Shown piece after piece: positions 37,601-45,971 of a stretch of DNA of 64,000 nt. This DNA comes from Pedobacter polaris. Its GTDB lineage: Bacteria > Bacteroidota > Bacteroidia > Sphingobacteriales > Sphingobacteriaceae. Position 1 is the stretch's first letter; the number at the start of each line of letters is the position of its first letter. The notes under the pieces were generated by a model. It saw nothing but the letters and a program-made list of their open reading frames with translations, did not search any database and had not been told where the DNA came from. The DNA lies in assembly GCF_005116505.1 (NCBI RefSeq), contig NZ_SWBR01000002.1, forward strand, positions 1,116,314 through 1,180,313, in the 5' to 3' direction. The translations under genes and the position numbers were made by a program.

Positions 37601-38368
37601 TTATCTATTCTCTAACCAACTCAAAAAAGCAGTTGCTTTTTCTTTTCCGACTAATAATTTTTCTTCGGTTGGAATTGTTAATTTGATGATCAGTTTACGT
37701 AAAAAATAATGCTCTGCTTCTCTTATGGCCGAAAAATTAACCAAATATTGTCTGTTGATTCGAAAAAACTGGGTTGGAGACAATAATTTATGAACCTCAT
37801 CAATTGATTGTGTTATTTGATACTCTACTTTATCAAACGACATAATTGTAGGGGTTTCATTTTTTATATAAAAAAACGCTATATTTTCCGTTGGTACAGT
37901 TTGGTATTTATTGTTTTTAAAGACCAAAAAGCTGCTCTTTCCTGTATTCTCGCCTGTCCTGGTTAATAAATAATCAAAATCTGGCATTATTTTATTATTT
38001 CTTTGGAAGAAATTCTTCAATTCTCCTGCTTTTTTGATGGCCTGAGCAATATTTTCTCTTGAAAAGGGCTTCAATATATAATCAATCCCATTTGATTTAA
38101 AAGCTTCAATAGCATAATCATCAAAAGCGGTACAAAATATTACAGGGGATAAAACGGCAACATTTTTAAAAATTTCAAAACACAAACCATCCGCTAGTTG
38201 AATGTCCATAAAAATAAGATCCGGCTGATCATTTTCTAAAAGATAAGTCACTGCTCCATCTATACTCTGGATATACGACAAAATTTGAGCATCGGGTCTG
38301 ATACTCAAAATAAGCTGACCAAGTGCTTTGGCCGTTTTTACTTCATCTTCAATTATTACGATTGTCAT
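37601..38368 (-). CDS. LytTR-family response regulator of the island
   Basis: A 255-residue regulator. Receiver domain: acidic pair in IIEDEVK, phospho-acceptor Asp in LIFMDIQLADG, Lys in YILKPFSREN. LytTR domain from about 150: KYQTVPTENIAFFYIKNETP, SPTQFFRINRQYLVNFSAI. The start overlaps the kinase gene's end by 20 bp, so the two are one operon. Direct repeats with a 21-bp period upstream of two other island promoters (41626-41655 and 44094-44124) are its likely targets. Confidence 0.93.
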   Translation of the reverse strand: MTIVIIEDEVKTAKALGQLILSIRPDAQILSYIQSIDGAVTYLLENDQPDLIFMDIQLADGLCFEIFKNVAVLSPVIFCTAFDDYAIEAFKSNGIDYILKPFSRENIAQAIKKAGELKNFFQRNNKIMPDFDYLLTRTGENTGKSSFLVFKNNKYQTVPTENIAFFYIKNETPTIMSFDKVEYQITQSIDEVHKLLSPTQFFRINRQYLVNFSAIREAEHYFLRKLIIKLTIPTEEKLLVGKEKATAFLSWLENR

Positions 38369-39365
38369 AAATCATTGGTATTTTTACTTTAAAAGTAGTT
38401 TCGTTTTTATCAATTTCAATTTCTTTGTGCACCAGGTGCATAAAGCGCTGATTAATATTGTCTAAACCAACTCCTGTAGATAATACGCCTCTTTTCAGCT
38501 GTATCTGATTTTCAACTACCAGAAAATCCGCTTCTGTGTAGAGTTTAATTAACAAAGGTTTGTCCAATGACACAACATTATGCTTGATGCAGTTTTCGAT
38601 TAATAATTGCAATGTAAAGGGCGGAATTGCCGAATCGTATTGTTTTAAATCTATGTTATTTTCCAAAACAAATCCTTCCTCAAAACGAGCTTTTAGAAGA
38701 TAAACATAAGAATCCAAAATCTGAAGTTCTTCTCGTAATGGTACTATATCTAACTTTCGGCTTTCGAGTGTAAACCTGTAAAAATCAGAAAGTTTCAAAA
38801 TAAAATCAGCACTCTGGGGATCCTGAATATCTACCATCGATTTCAGGGTATTAAGGCTGTTAAATAAAAAATGCGGATTGACCTGTTGTTTCAATAATTC
38901 GTATTGTGCGCCTAAATTTACGGCATGAGTTCGCTCAAGTTCCATTCCCATTTGCTGGGTCTGATAATTTTGAAAGAGTAAATGCAGAAACAGATAAACG
39001 ATAAAATTGATTAAAACCCCTCTCAATTCAAACATGATTGGAGCGTCCATTTTTGATATTTCAAAAAGTTCCTGATGGGCAATTACCAAAACGACCATTA
39101 TTACAATACCTATTATGACACTTAACAAAAGTTTCCAATTGAATAGGCTTTTATTCGTGCGTTGCGATGAGAATTTTGGTAAACTATAAATATTGTAGTA
39201 CCATATAAAAATGGAAAACAACAACGTAATCGAAGAGTTTATAATGATATCTCCAGGAGTTGAAAAAGGATCAAATAATTTTGGTATTGAAGCAAGGACC
39301 GCCAGTGCTATAGAACTTCCCCAAATCACCTTGCGGGAAACGTGAAAGCTTTTTACTTTTTCCAT
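38349..39365 (-). CDS. LytS-type sensor histidine kinase
   Basis: A 338-residue kinase with four predicted membrane spans (about residues 10-125) and a His_kinase (LytS/YehU) domain. The phospho-acceptor His lies in QQVNPHFLFNSLNTLKSMVD, and the ATP-binding site includes IENCIKHN and GVGLDNINQR. I start at the ATG at 39365 (MEKVKSFHV); an in-frame ATG at 39398 adds 11 residues. It overlaps the LytTR regulator gene. The signal sensed is unknown. Confidence 0.91.
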   Translation of the reverse strand: MEKVKSFHVSRKVIWGSSIALAVLASIPKLFDPFSTPGDIIINSSITLLFSIFIWYYNIYSLPKFSSQRTNKSLFNWKLLLSVIIGIVIMVVLVIAHQELFEISKMDAPIMFELRGVLINFIVYLFLHLLFQNYQTQQMGMELERTHAVNLGAQYELLKQQVNPHFLFNSLNTLKSMVDIQDPQSADFILKLSDFYRFTLESRKLDIVPLREELQILDSYVYLLKARFEEGFVLENNIDLKQYDSAIPPFTLQLLIENCIKHNVVSLDKPLLIKLYTEADFLVVENQIQLKRGVLSTGVGLDNINQRFMHLVHKEIEIDKNETTFKVKIPMIYDNRNN

Positions 39366-39435
39366 AATTTTTATCTGTTTTTTATCCTGCTTTGCCAAAG
39401 ATAACCTATTTTGAAATTATTTTTAATGATGGAAA

Positions 39436-39465
39436 AAATCGGAATAAAATATTTCGTTCCGATTT
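39436..39465. promoter_or_regulatory. Inverted repeat upstream of the kinase gene
   Basis: AAATCGGAA (39436-39444) and TTCCGATTT (39457-39465) form a perfect 9-bp inverted repeat with a 12-bp spacer, 71 bp upstream of the kinase start. There is no T-run. It may be an operator or a terminator of the upstream DUF1223 gene. Confidence 0.4.
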
Positions 39466-39616
39466 CTGCAACTTTCAAAATTCAAAATTTAAAGCCAAAG
39501 TGCTGTGCTTTCCTGCATTAACCTAAATGATATTTTCTTTTTTAATTATGTCGTTTTCAAAACGATTTAAGTGTTGATACGTTTTGCCTTTGCCATTTTA
39601 CTACAATGAACTGAGC

Positions 39617-40384
39617 TTAAGAAGATCGTTTTAAAACAGCTCTTGTGCCTCCCAAAACGTTTCCATTGTTTTTGTCCTGAACAAAACCAATCACTTCAAA
39701 ATCTTTGGCATTAAAGCTTTTTGGCAGATGAATAGAAACTGTTCCTTTTTTGTATTTTAGGTCTACAGTATGCAGATGATGCACAATTTGGTAGTGCGAT
39801 AAAATGCGATGTGCATTCTCTCCTCTTTTTACATTACTTTTCGCGGATTTCTGAACAACTGCAACCAATAATTGACTGTTTTTTGAAATTACATCTATAG
39901 TGTAATTTACAGTAAGCATAGAATTGTTTTGAGTCGCTTCTAAAGACAATTCGATATCAGCAGGTTTAGAAAGTGCCGATTTAATAGCATTTTTAACACT
40001 AGCTTCCTGAGAAGCAATATAATCCACTTTTCCGTTTACAATAACCTGAGGCGTGTAAATAGGTTTTTTTTCCAGGAATTTTGCGTACTCATATTGTCTT
40101 TTGGTATAATCAGCATTACTAAAAGTATCTTTCCAGCCTTGTTTATCCCAATAATCAACGTGATATGCTAAAATATAGACATTACTGTCTTTGTATTCGT
40201 TTTGAAGTTTTCCCATTAATTGATCTGCTGGTGGACAGCTCGAACAGCCTTCAGAAGTATATAATTCTAAAAGAGCAAAGCCTTTCAATTCTTTTTTCTT
40301 AGGGTTGTTTTGTCCAAAGGCAGTCAGTCCGACTAAAAGAATCAATGCAATAAAGAATGCGGGTATTAATTTTATTTTTTCCAT
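39617..40384 (-). CDS. DUF1223 thioredoxin-like exported protein
   Basis: A 255-residue protein with a signal peptide (MEKIKLIPAFFIALILLVGLTAFGQ split here: KLIPAFFIALILLVG) and a DUF1223 thioredoxin-like domain with LLELYTSEGCSSCPPADQLM, whose CxxC is the putative redox site. Further conserved parts are YHVDYWD and the YTPQVIVNGK stretch (about 120). It stands between the two-component system and the hydrolase gene, on the same strand as both. It may take part in a response to oxidants, but no substrate is known. Confidence 0.85.
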   Translation of the reverse strand: MEKIKLIPAFFIALILLVGLTAFGQNNPKKKELKGFALLELYTSEGCSSCPPADQLMGKLQNEYKDSNVYILAYHVDYWDKQGWKDTFSNADYTKRQYEYAKFLEKKPIYTPQVIVNGKVDYIASQEASVKNAIKSALSKPADIELSLEATQNNSMLTVNYTIDVISKNSQLLVAVVQKSAKSNVKRGENAHRILSHYQIVHHLHTVDLKYKKGTVSIHLPKSFNAKDFEVIGFVQDKNNGNVLGGTRAVLKRSS

Positions 40385-40511
40385 TTTTTGTTAAGTTAGA
40401 GTTAATGTAAAATGTTAGAATTTATCAATTACACTTATTTAAGAAATATTAATTTCAACGTTTATATTTCCTCTTGTTGTTTTTAAATAATTGGACAGGT
40501 GTTTAGTTGAA

Positions 40512-41546
40512 TTATTTTCTGAATCCGTCCACATCAATAATTGCTTGTGCAAATGCCTTTGGATCTTCTTGCGGAACGTTGTGCCCAATACCTTTTAAAA
40601 TTCTGTGTTCGTATTTCCTGGTGAACTTGTCGGCGTATTCTTTTCCACCTGCGAAAGCACCATCAAAATCACTACCTATAGTAATTGTTGGAACCGTAAT
40701 TGCTGGTCTTATCGCCAAGCGTTTTTCTAAAGAATCATACTTAGATTCCCCAGATTCAAGAGATTGTCGCCATCTGTAATTATGAATTACAATCGCTGCA
40801 TGATCAGGATTATTAAATGATTGTGCAGTTTGATCGTAAGTTGCTTTGTCGAACTTCCATAAAGGAGAAGCTAATTGCCAGATTTGTTTGTTAAACTCAT
40901 AAGTGTTTTGAGTGTATCCTAGTTTTCCTCTTTCTGTAGCAAAATAATATTGATACCACCATCCCAATTCTGCTTTTGGAGGCAAGGGTTTTAAGTTTGC
41001 TTCAAGATTTACAACCAAATAGCCACTTACTGAAACCAGTCCTCGCAAACGTTCTGGCCAAAGTGCTGCCATAACCACAGCTGTTCTTGCGCCCCAGTCA
41101 AATCCACCAACAACAGCTTTGTCAATTTTGAGCGCATCCATCAAAGCAATAATATCACTTGCTAATGCGGCTTGTTGACCATTTCTAAAAGTATCTTTCG
41201 AAAGAAAAGTTGTAGTACCTGATCCTCTTAAATAAGGGGTGATTACTCTGTAGCCTTTTGAAACTAAAATTGGAACGACTTCATTATAACTATGAATATC
41301 ATAAGGCCAACCGTGAAGTAAAATTACCGGATTTCCGTTTGAAGGTCCCGCTTCTGTATACCCTACATTTAATAAACCGGCGTTGATTTGTTTTAATGTT
41401 CCTAGTGAACTGTTTACTTCTATGGGTTTTGCTGTTTGTGCGTTAATCTCTGTTGCCAAGAAAAGGACTGCTATTAATACTAATTTTGAAATTGCTGTTT
41501 TCATTGAGTTACTGTTGATGTTAAATATTGTTTTCATAATTTTCAC
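40512..41546 (-). CDS. Alpha/beta hydrolase, epoxide hydrolase/dehalogenase-like, exported
   Basis: A 344-residue alpha/beta hydrolase. An N-terminal region with a signal peptide (SKLVLIAVLFLATEINAQ) is followed by VILLHGWPYDIHSYN (oxyanion HGWP), nucleophile Asp in GGFDWGARTA, acid in TIGSDFDGAF and catalytic His in GIGHNVPQEDP. The Asp nucleophile points to epoxides or haloalkanes. Translation could also start at 41537 or 41504. Its promoter (TACTTTTG on the minus strand, 41588-41581) and 21-bp-period repeats at 41626-41655 match those of the cupin operon, so the two are probably co-regulated. Confidence 0.87.
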   Translation of the reverse strand: MKIMKTIFNINSNSMKTAISKLVLIAVLFLATEINAQTAKPIEVNSSLGTLKQINAGLLNVGYTEAGPSNGNPVILLHGWPYDIHSYNEVVPILVSKGYRVITPYLRGSGTTTFLSKDTFRNGQQAALASDIIALMDALKIDKAVVGGFDWGARTAVVMAALWPERLRGLVSVSGYLVVNLEANLKPLPPKAELGWWYQYYFATERGKLGYTQNTYEFNKQIWQLASPLWKFDKATYDQTAQSFNNPDHAAIVIHNYRWRQSLESGESKYDSLEKRLAIRPAITVPTITIGSDFDGAFAGGKEYADKFTRKYEHRILKGIGHNVPQEDPKAFAQAIIDVDGFRK

Positions 41547-41580
41547 TTTTAAATAGTTGATTACTTGTTAAGTTCTTCAT

Positions 41581-41655
41581 CAAAAGTATTCCGACAAAAC
41601 TCCTTATACAATCAGAAAATAGTTCAAACGGACAAAATAAAAGGTGAAACGTACA
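41581..41655 (-). promoter_or_regulatory. Promoter and LytTR-type direct repeats of the alpha/beta hydrolase gene
   Basis: On the minus strand a -7 box TACTTTTG lies at 41588-41581. Upstream of it, AAACGGACA (41626-41634) and AAACGTACA (41647-41655, plus-strand reading) start 21 bp apart. Read on the minus strand the half-sites contain CCGTTT and ACGTTT, which agree with the GTT core of LytTR sites. The repeats begin 45 bp from the -7 box, as in the cupin promoter (44 bp). Confidence 0.65.
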
Positions 41656-41747
41656 GGCATAAAGTTGAAGTTTTATGCTTAATTGGGTATGAGATTACTT
41701 TACAGTTAAAGAATGTTCTATTACGAAACAGCCATTTTCTATAAAGT

Positions 41748-41784
41748 AAAAGGCCCTGATCTTTAATTCAGATCAGGGCCTTTT
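41748..41784. terminator. Terminator of the cupin-epoxide hydrolase-ohr operon
   Basis: A 15-bp perfect inverted repeat (AAAAGGCCCTGATCT and AGATCAGGGCCTTTT) around a 7-nt loop, with T-runs on both strands. It lies just past the stop codon of ohr. Confidence 0.85.
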
Positions 41785-41795
41785 AATAGTTGTTC

Positions 41796-42215
41796 TTAGA
41801 TAAGATTATACTGTGTTTTAATATTGCCTTTTATGGCTTTTGAATAAGGACAAGTTTGTGATGCTCCCTCAATAATACTTTTGGCAGTTTCAGGATCGAA
41901 ACCTGGCAAGCTAATGTTTAAACGTGCCTGCAATGAATATCCATCATCACCTGAAATTAAGTCAACTTCTGTACTAACGTAATGTCCGATAGGAAGAGAT
42001 ACTTGTAAACTTGCTGCTGCTTTTCCCATTGCTCCAATAAAACAAGCTGACCAGCCTGCCGCAAATAATTGTTCTGGATTTGTACCTGGTCCTATAGATC
42101 CGGGAGTTGAAAGTTTGATATCTAATTTGCCATCTGAACTGCGAGATTCGCCTGTTCTGCCACCTGTTGTATGCGTTACAGCTGTGTAAAGCACTTTTGA
42201 ATTGTCTGTTTCCAT
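41796..42215 (-). CDS. Organic hydroperoxide resistance protein (Ohr/OsmC family)
   Basis: A 139-residue thiol peroxidase, the usual Ohr length, that reduces organic hydroperoxides. The two redox cysteines are in AAGWSACFIGAM and ASQTCPYSKA, with the conserved Arg in TGGRTGESRSSDG and Glu in PEQLFAAG. I start at the ATG at 42215 (METDNSKVLY); the longer frame to 42317 would overlap the upstream gene. It is the last gene of the operon with the epoxide hydrolase and cupin. Confidence 0.94.
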   Translation of the reverse strand: METDNSKVLYTAVTHTTGGRTGESRSSDGKLDIKLSTPGSIGPGTNPEQLFAAGWSACFIGAMGKAAASLQVSLPIGHYVSTEVDLISGDDGYSLQARLNISLPGFDPETAKSIIEGASQTCPYSKAIKGNIKTQYNLI

Positions 42216-42249
42216 TTTTTTGATTTTTAAGATTATTATTGTTTTTATA

Positions 42250-43545
42250 TTATCGAAGAGATTTGAATGCAAGACGTAGTTCTGCTGTGAACAATTGAGG
42301 TTGTTCCCATGCTGCAAAATGTCCGCCTTTATCTACTTCGTGAAAGTAAATCAGGTTTTTAAAAGCCTTACGTGCCCAAGTTTCAGGTGATGCAAAGACA
42401 TCATCCGGAAATGTTGTGATAGCAACTGGCAATTTGATCTGATCTGTTTTCATTGAAGCTGAACTCACAATCTCGATATTTCTGTTTTCCCAGTAAATTC
42501 TTGATGCAGACGTTGCGCTGTTAGTAAGCCAATACAATGAAATATCATCAAGAACTTCATCTTTTGTAGGCAATTGTTTAGGATCTGTACCATAAGACCA
42601 ATTAGCAAAACCAGGATGTAAAAGAAGCCAGGCTGCAAGACCTGCAGGAGAATCATTCAAAGCGTAACCTACTGCCTGAGGTCTTGTGGTCATTGTCATT
42701 TTATAGGTAAAATCACCTTCCCTAATTGATTTACTAAGATGATTAAAAGCAGCGCGTTCTTTTGCTGAAAACCCTTCTGGTGCTATACCACTTCCAAGAG
42801 CCTTCCCTCCCTCTGTCGGCAATGTTGCAGGTAAATTGCTATGAATGCCAAGTAATCCTGTTGGTGCCTGTAATGCCATAGAATTAACAATACCAGCTCC
42901 CCAATCGCCACCCTGAGCAACATATTGTTTATACTCCAAACGTTTCATTAACACTGCCCATGCTTTTGCAATCCGGTCAATATCCCATCCAGCTTCTGTT
43001 GGCTTACCTGAAAAACCAAAACCAGGCAATGAAGGTATAACTACATCAAAAGCATCTTCGGCCTTTCCTCCATAAGCAACAGGATTAGTTAATGGCCCTA
43101 TAACGCTCATAAATTCGAATACTGATCCCGGCCATCCGTGACTTAGGATAAGGGGCATTGCATTCTTTTCCTTAGAGCGAACGTGAATGAAGTGAATATC
43201 TACACCATCAATTTTAGTTATAAACTGCGGATAAGAATTTAATTTAGCTTCTGCTTTTCTCCAATCATAATTAGTACCCCAGTAGTGTACTAAGTCTTTC
43301 ATTTTAGAAAGATTTGCTCCCTGAGACTGATCTACAACTGTTTCTTTGCTTGGCCATTTTGTATCCTGAATACGTTCTTTTAGATCTTTTAAATCTGCAT
43401 TCGAAATATTGATGCGATAAGGACGAATTACTTCATCATTCTTTACATCTGTTTTTATTTTCTCTTGTGCTGTAACTTCGCTAAGCACTAGCGTGAATAG
43501 TATTACCCATACTGTATGAGCAATGATTTTTACTCTATTTTTCAT
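42250..43545 (-). CDS. Epoxide hydrolase with EHN domain, exported
   Basis: A 431-residue enzyme like microsomal epoxide hydrolase. A signal peptide (MKNRVKIIAHTVWVILF to SEVTAQ) precedes the EHN lid-like domain (about 38-145: IRPYRINISNADLKDLKERI, WPSKETVV) and an alpha/beta-hydrolase domain with LILSHGWPGSVFEF, the nucleophile Asp in QGGDWGAGIV and the C-terminal His in VDKGGHFAAWE. It would open epoxides to diols in the periplasm. It sits between the cupin and ohr genes with short gaps. Confidence 0.92.
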   Translation of the reverse strand: MKNRVKIIAHTVWVILFTLVLSEVTAQEKIKTDVKNDEVIRPYRINISNADLKDLKERIQDTKWPSKETVVDQSQGANLSKMKDLVHYWGTNYDWRKAEAKLNSYPQFITKIDGVDIHFIHVRSKEKNAMPLILSHGWPGSVFEFMSVIGPLTNPVAYGGKAEDAFDVVIPSLPGFGFSGKPTEAGWDIDRIAKAWAVLMKRLEYKQYVAQGGDWGAGIVNSMALQAPTGLLGIHSNLPATLPTEGGKALGSGIAPEGFSAKERAAFNHLSKSIREGDFTYKMTMTTRPQAVGYALNDSPAGLAAWLLLHPGFANWSYGTDPKQLPTKDEVLDDISLYWLTNSATSASRIYWENRNIEIVSSASMKTDQIKLPVAITTFPDDVFASPETWARKAFKNLIYFHEVDKGGHFAAWEQPQLFTAELRLAFKSLR

Positions 43546-43595
43546 TTTGTATTTACTTTTTGTTTTTTAACTCTACTTACTTCTTGTTAAATCCT

Positions 43596-44006
43596 TTATT
43601 TTTTCAGAACCAAAATTGGTTTCCCCTTTTCCACAATATAAGTCGCTAGTTCTGAAGCTTTTGAATTACTATTATTTCTTGCTGAATGCAGTACGCCTGC
43701 CGGAATAAAAAGTACTTCTCCTGCTTTTAGTGTTACAGGTTTATCATCATTGATCTGATATTCTAATGAACCTTCAAGCACATAAATAACTTCTTCACCC
43801 GGATGAGAATGTTTTCCGAAAGCAGTATGCGGTGCAAAATCAATTCTGGCCTGTACCGTTTCTCTACCGGGAATACTAAGATCATGTCGTTGTAAATCGG
43901 TACGTTTTATCCCTGATTGTTGTGCCGAAACATTACTTGAAATAATTAATGCAAAAAAGCTAAGAATAGTAATTGCGTTTGCTTTGAAATTTTTATTTGT
44001 TTTCAT
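43596..44006 (-). CDS. Cupin-domain protein, exported
   Basis: A 136-residue protein with a signal peptide (MKTNKNFKANAITILSFFAL to NVSAQQ) and a single cupin barrel. Motif 1 is FGKHSHPGEEVIYVLEG (metal ligands His, His, Glu) and motif 2 GEVLFIPAGVLHSARN (His). It may sequester or convert a small metabolite in the periplasm. It is the first gene of the operon with the epoxide hydrolase and ohr. Confidence 0.9.
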   Translation of the reverse strand: MKTNKNFKANAITILSFFALIISSNVSAQQSGIKRTDLQRHDLSIPGRETVQARIDFAPHTAFGKHSHPGEEVIYVLEGSLEYQINDDKPVTLKAGEVLFIPAGVLHSARNNSNSKASELATYIVEKGKPILVLKK

Positions 44007-44049
44007 TGTTTTTGATTTTAAATTATGTGATTGTTATTAATTTCTTGGT

Positions 44050-44124
44050 CAAAAGTATTTCGATAACAATGCTTGTACAATCACGAAATAGCCAAAACGG
44101 ACAAAGTGAGTCCTAAAACGGACA
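44050..44124 (-). promoter_or_regulatory. Promoter and LytTR-type direct repeats of the cupin operon
   Basis: On the minus strand a -7 box TACTTTTG lies at 44057-44050. AAAACGGACA is repeated at 44094-44103 and 44115-44124 (plus-strand reading), starts 21 bp apart. The stretch from the -7 box to the repeats is similar to that upstream of the alpha/beta hydrolase gene, including TCAAAAGTATT and TACAATCA. This is the best evidence for control by the island's LytTR regulator. Confidence 0.7.
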
Positions 44125-44457
44125 TACACAAACTTGAAGATCAATTTGATAAAGGAGGAAGACTTAGTCTTTTAGAATACGATTTCAATAGTAATTTTTA
44201 CAGACGATAAAAAACACTATTTACAACCTATCATTAAATACAAAACAGAGAAGGACAAGGCGATAGAAGTACAAATTTTGCAGGAACCTTTTCACAACCA
44301 CTGGAACCATATGTAAATCAGAGTGTTGCAAATCATATTTTTCTAAAAAAAATCTGAACTCTGAGAATTGGATTTGAAAATTTACTATTTTTGATAGGAA
44401 TAGGATGACTAAAATATTCACAAAACATCTTAGTCTTAACCTCTTAAAAAAACGACC
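44125..44457. other. Intergenic region between divergent cupin operon and membrane protein gene
   Basis: Frames in both directions (for example a 92-codon minus frame starting inside the next gene) overlap the real gene and look non-coding. I see no RNA gene or repeat here beyond the promoter repeats listed before it. Confidence 0.4.
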
Positions 44458-45234
44458 ATGGCAAATCCTCAAATTAAATCCGGCTCCATTGCTGACCACA
44501 AGAAGGAAGAGAAAAATGAACTGGTCTTCTCCTACCTTACACTCCGAAATCTTATTGGCTTCAGCGGAATTTTGCTTCCATTGGTATTAGCTATAGCACC
44601 GAAAAGACCCTCTGATTACTATGGCTTCGAACCATCCATTAGCGATTACTTTTACACCGATCGCGGAGATATTCTCGTGGTGGTGCTTTGCATACTGGGA
44701 GCTTTCCTTATTACCTATACGGGATATACCTGGAAAGAACAGCTATTGACTTTTGTGGCTGGGGTTTGCGGCATTGGTGTTGCGTTCGTACCAACAAAAA
44801 TGGACTGCCTAGAATGCAATCTCAGTGTCCATACAGGGAATGGGGGCGTTTTCAGTTTTATAGCGGGAACAGGCTGGCATTTTGGTTTTGCGGCAACTTT
44901 TTTTCTGTGTTTGGCCATCATGTCGCTGGTTTATTTTACGTTGGGGAACGATGACCAGAATCGTCGGAAGCCAAATGGAAAACTTACCCAAAAAGCAATT
45001 AGAAACATCGTTTTCAGGATATGTGGATGGGTAATTATTGGTTCTCTGGTTGTGTTAGGATTGTATTTTATTATCAAGCCAGATCTGGGAAGGTTCCCGA
45101 TAGTATTCGCATTTGAAACTTTAGCGGTTTTTGCTTTTGGGTTCTCATGGGTTACTAAGGGTCAGACTCTTTGGCCAGACGGTGAACACTACTTGGCAAA
45201 GGGAGTAAAGAACGTGAAGAATATGCTGAAATAA
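44458..45234 (+). CDS. Multi-pass membrane protein of unknown function
   Basis: A 258-residue protein with about six membrane spans (LIGFSGILLPLVLAIA, ILVVVLCILGAFLITYTGY, LLTFVAGVCGIGVAFVP, FGFAATFFLCLAIMSLVYF, VIIGSLVVLGLYFII, VFAFETLAVFAFGFSW). An outer loop holds Cys-x-x-Cys in MDCLECNLS and SDYFYTDRGD after the first span. The layout recalls DUF998-like integral membrane proteins. It is the only plus-strand gene in the right half of the island. Confidence 0.75.
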   Translation: MANPQIKSGSIADHKKEEKNELVFSYLTLRNLIGFSGILLPLVLAIAPKRPSDYYGFEPSISDYFYTDRGDILVVVLCILGAFLITYTGYTWKEQLLTFVAGVCGIGVAFVPTKMDCLECNLSVHTGNGGVFSFIAGTGWHFGFAATFFLCLAIMSLVYFTLGNDDQNRRKPNGKLTQKAIRNIVFRICGWVIIGSLVVLGLYFIIKPDLGRFPIVFAFETLAVFAFGFSWVTKGQTLWPDGEHYLAKGVKNVKNMLK

Positions 45235-45374
45235 CTTCTTTCAAAGTAAAAAGCTTTTTTCCTTAATCTGATAACAATAAATTTTATAAAATCTAAGTTA
45301 ATCTCAATAAAAAAATAATTGCAATAGCTCTAACGAGTTTTATGAAATAACCTGACACCAACAAAGAACGAACA

Positions 45375-45665
45375 TTATTCCCCAACAATTTCCTTTCGGT
45401 GTGCAATTCCCCACTCTGTTAAATTGCTAATTATAGTTTGTAATGTAAGGCCGTGCGGCGTAAGTTCATATTGAACCGTTATAGGCTGTGTATTTAAAAC
45501 CGTTCGTTTTACCAATTTGTTTATTTCTAATTCCTTTAATTCTTTGCTCAACATTTTGTTGGAAATGCCTACTACATCATTCAAAATGTCCGAAAATCGT
45601 CTCTTATTATAATAGCAGATAGATGAGATAATGGCTATTTTCCATTTCCCATTTAGCACGTCCAT
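45375..45665 (-). pseudogene. HxlR-family regulator truncated at the island boundary
   Basis: A 96-residue HxlR/DUF24 winged-helix protein whose N-terminus is missing. It begins MDVLNGKWKIAIISSICY, which is the middle of the first helix in intact members (compare the complete HxlR at 49238: AVIGGRWKPAILCRL), so about 20 residues, including the usual redox Cys, are lost. The rest (RRFSDILNDVVGISNKMLSK, LTPHGLTLQTII) is intact. The ATG at 45665 spans the junction with the 20-bp att repeat. It may still be translated, but it probably does not sense as the family does. Confidence 0.75.
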
Positions 45666-45684
45666 CGAACCCCTTCGGCTCCAC
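45665..45684 (+). other. Right attachment site of the tmRNA island (attR)
   Basis: An exact copy of the 20-bp tmRNA end, TCGAACCCCTTCGGCTCCAC, in the same orientation as at 29062-29081. A T-rich terminator follows at 45730-45762, which may be the original terminator of tmRNA before integration. Confidence 0.85.
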
Positions 45685-45971
45685 AAAGATAACTGATAAT
45701 CAATCAGTTATAATATTAACACCAATTTTACACCCCAAAAAGTGTAGTTGGGTGTTTTTTTTAGAAATTTATTAAAGTATACAAGATGGAAAATGAAGGT
45801 ATAAAATCTTATTTGAGGGCTAGTACCATGAATTTAAGCCCTTATCATCATAACAAAGAATTTCATCTTCATTATAGAAATGCTACATAAAACATTACCT
45901 GTGTGAAAATGAACATTCAATGTTCGGCTTCGGCACAGATAATGTTTTGCAATTTTTAAGCTAAATGTTGA
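45685..45971. other. Region between attR and the lipoprotein gene
   Basis: No gene is seen. Besides the terminator at 45730-45762 it holds a 60-bp imperfect inverted repeat (AAAACATTACCTGTG at 45889-45903 and CACAGATAATGTTTT at 45934-45948) with an inner hairpin GAACATT/AATGTTC at 45911-45917 and 45919-45925, which may terminate the lipoprotein transcript. Confidence 0.5.
45730..45762 (+). terminator. Terminator downstream of attR, probably the original tmRNA terminator
   Basis: ACACCC (45730-45735) and GGGTGT (45750-45755) pair around a 14-nt loop and are followed by eight T. No plus-strand gene inside the island ends close to it, so it fits best as the displaced tmRNA terminator. Confidence 0.6.

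Noticed and set aside
44221..44499. 92-codon minus-strand frame between the cupin operon and the membrane protein gene
   Set aside because: It overlaps the start of the well-supported plus-strand membrane protein gene and shows no domain.
29082..45664. Integrase, transposase or conjugation genes in the island
   Set aside because: I looked for recombinase and relaxase motifs in every long frame of the island and saw none; mobility is inferred only from the att repeats.
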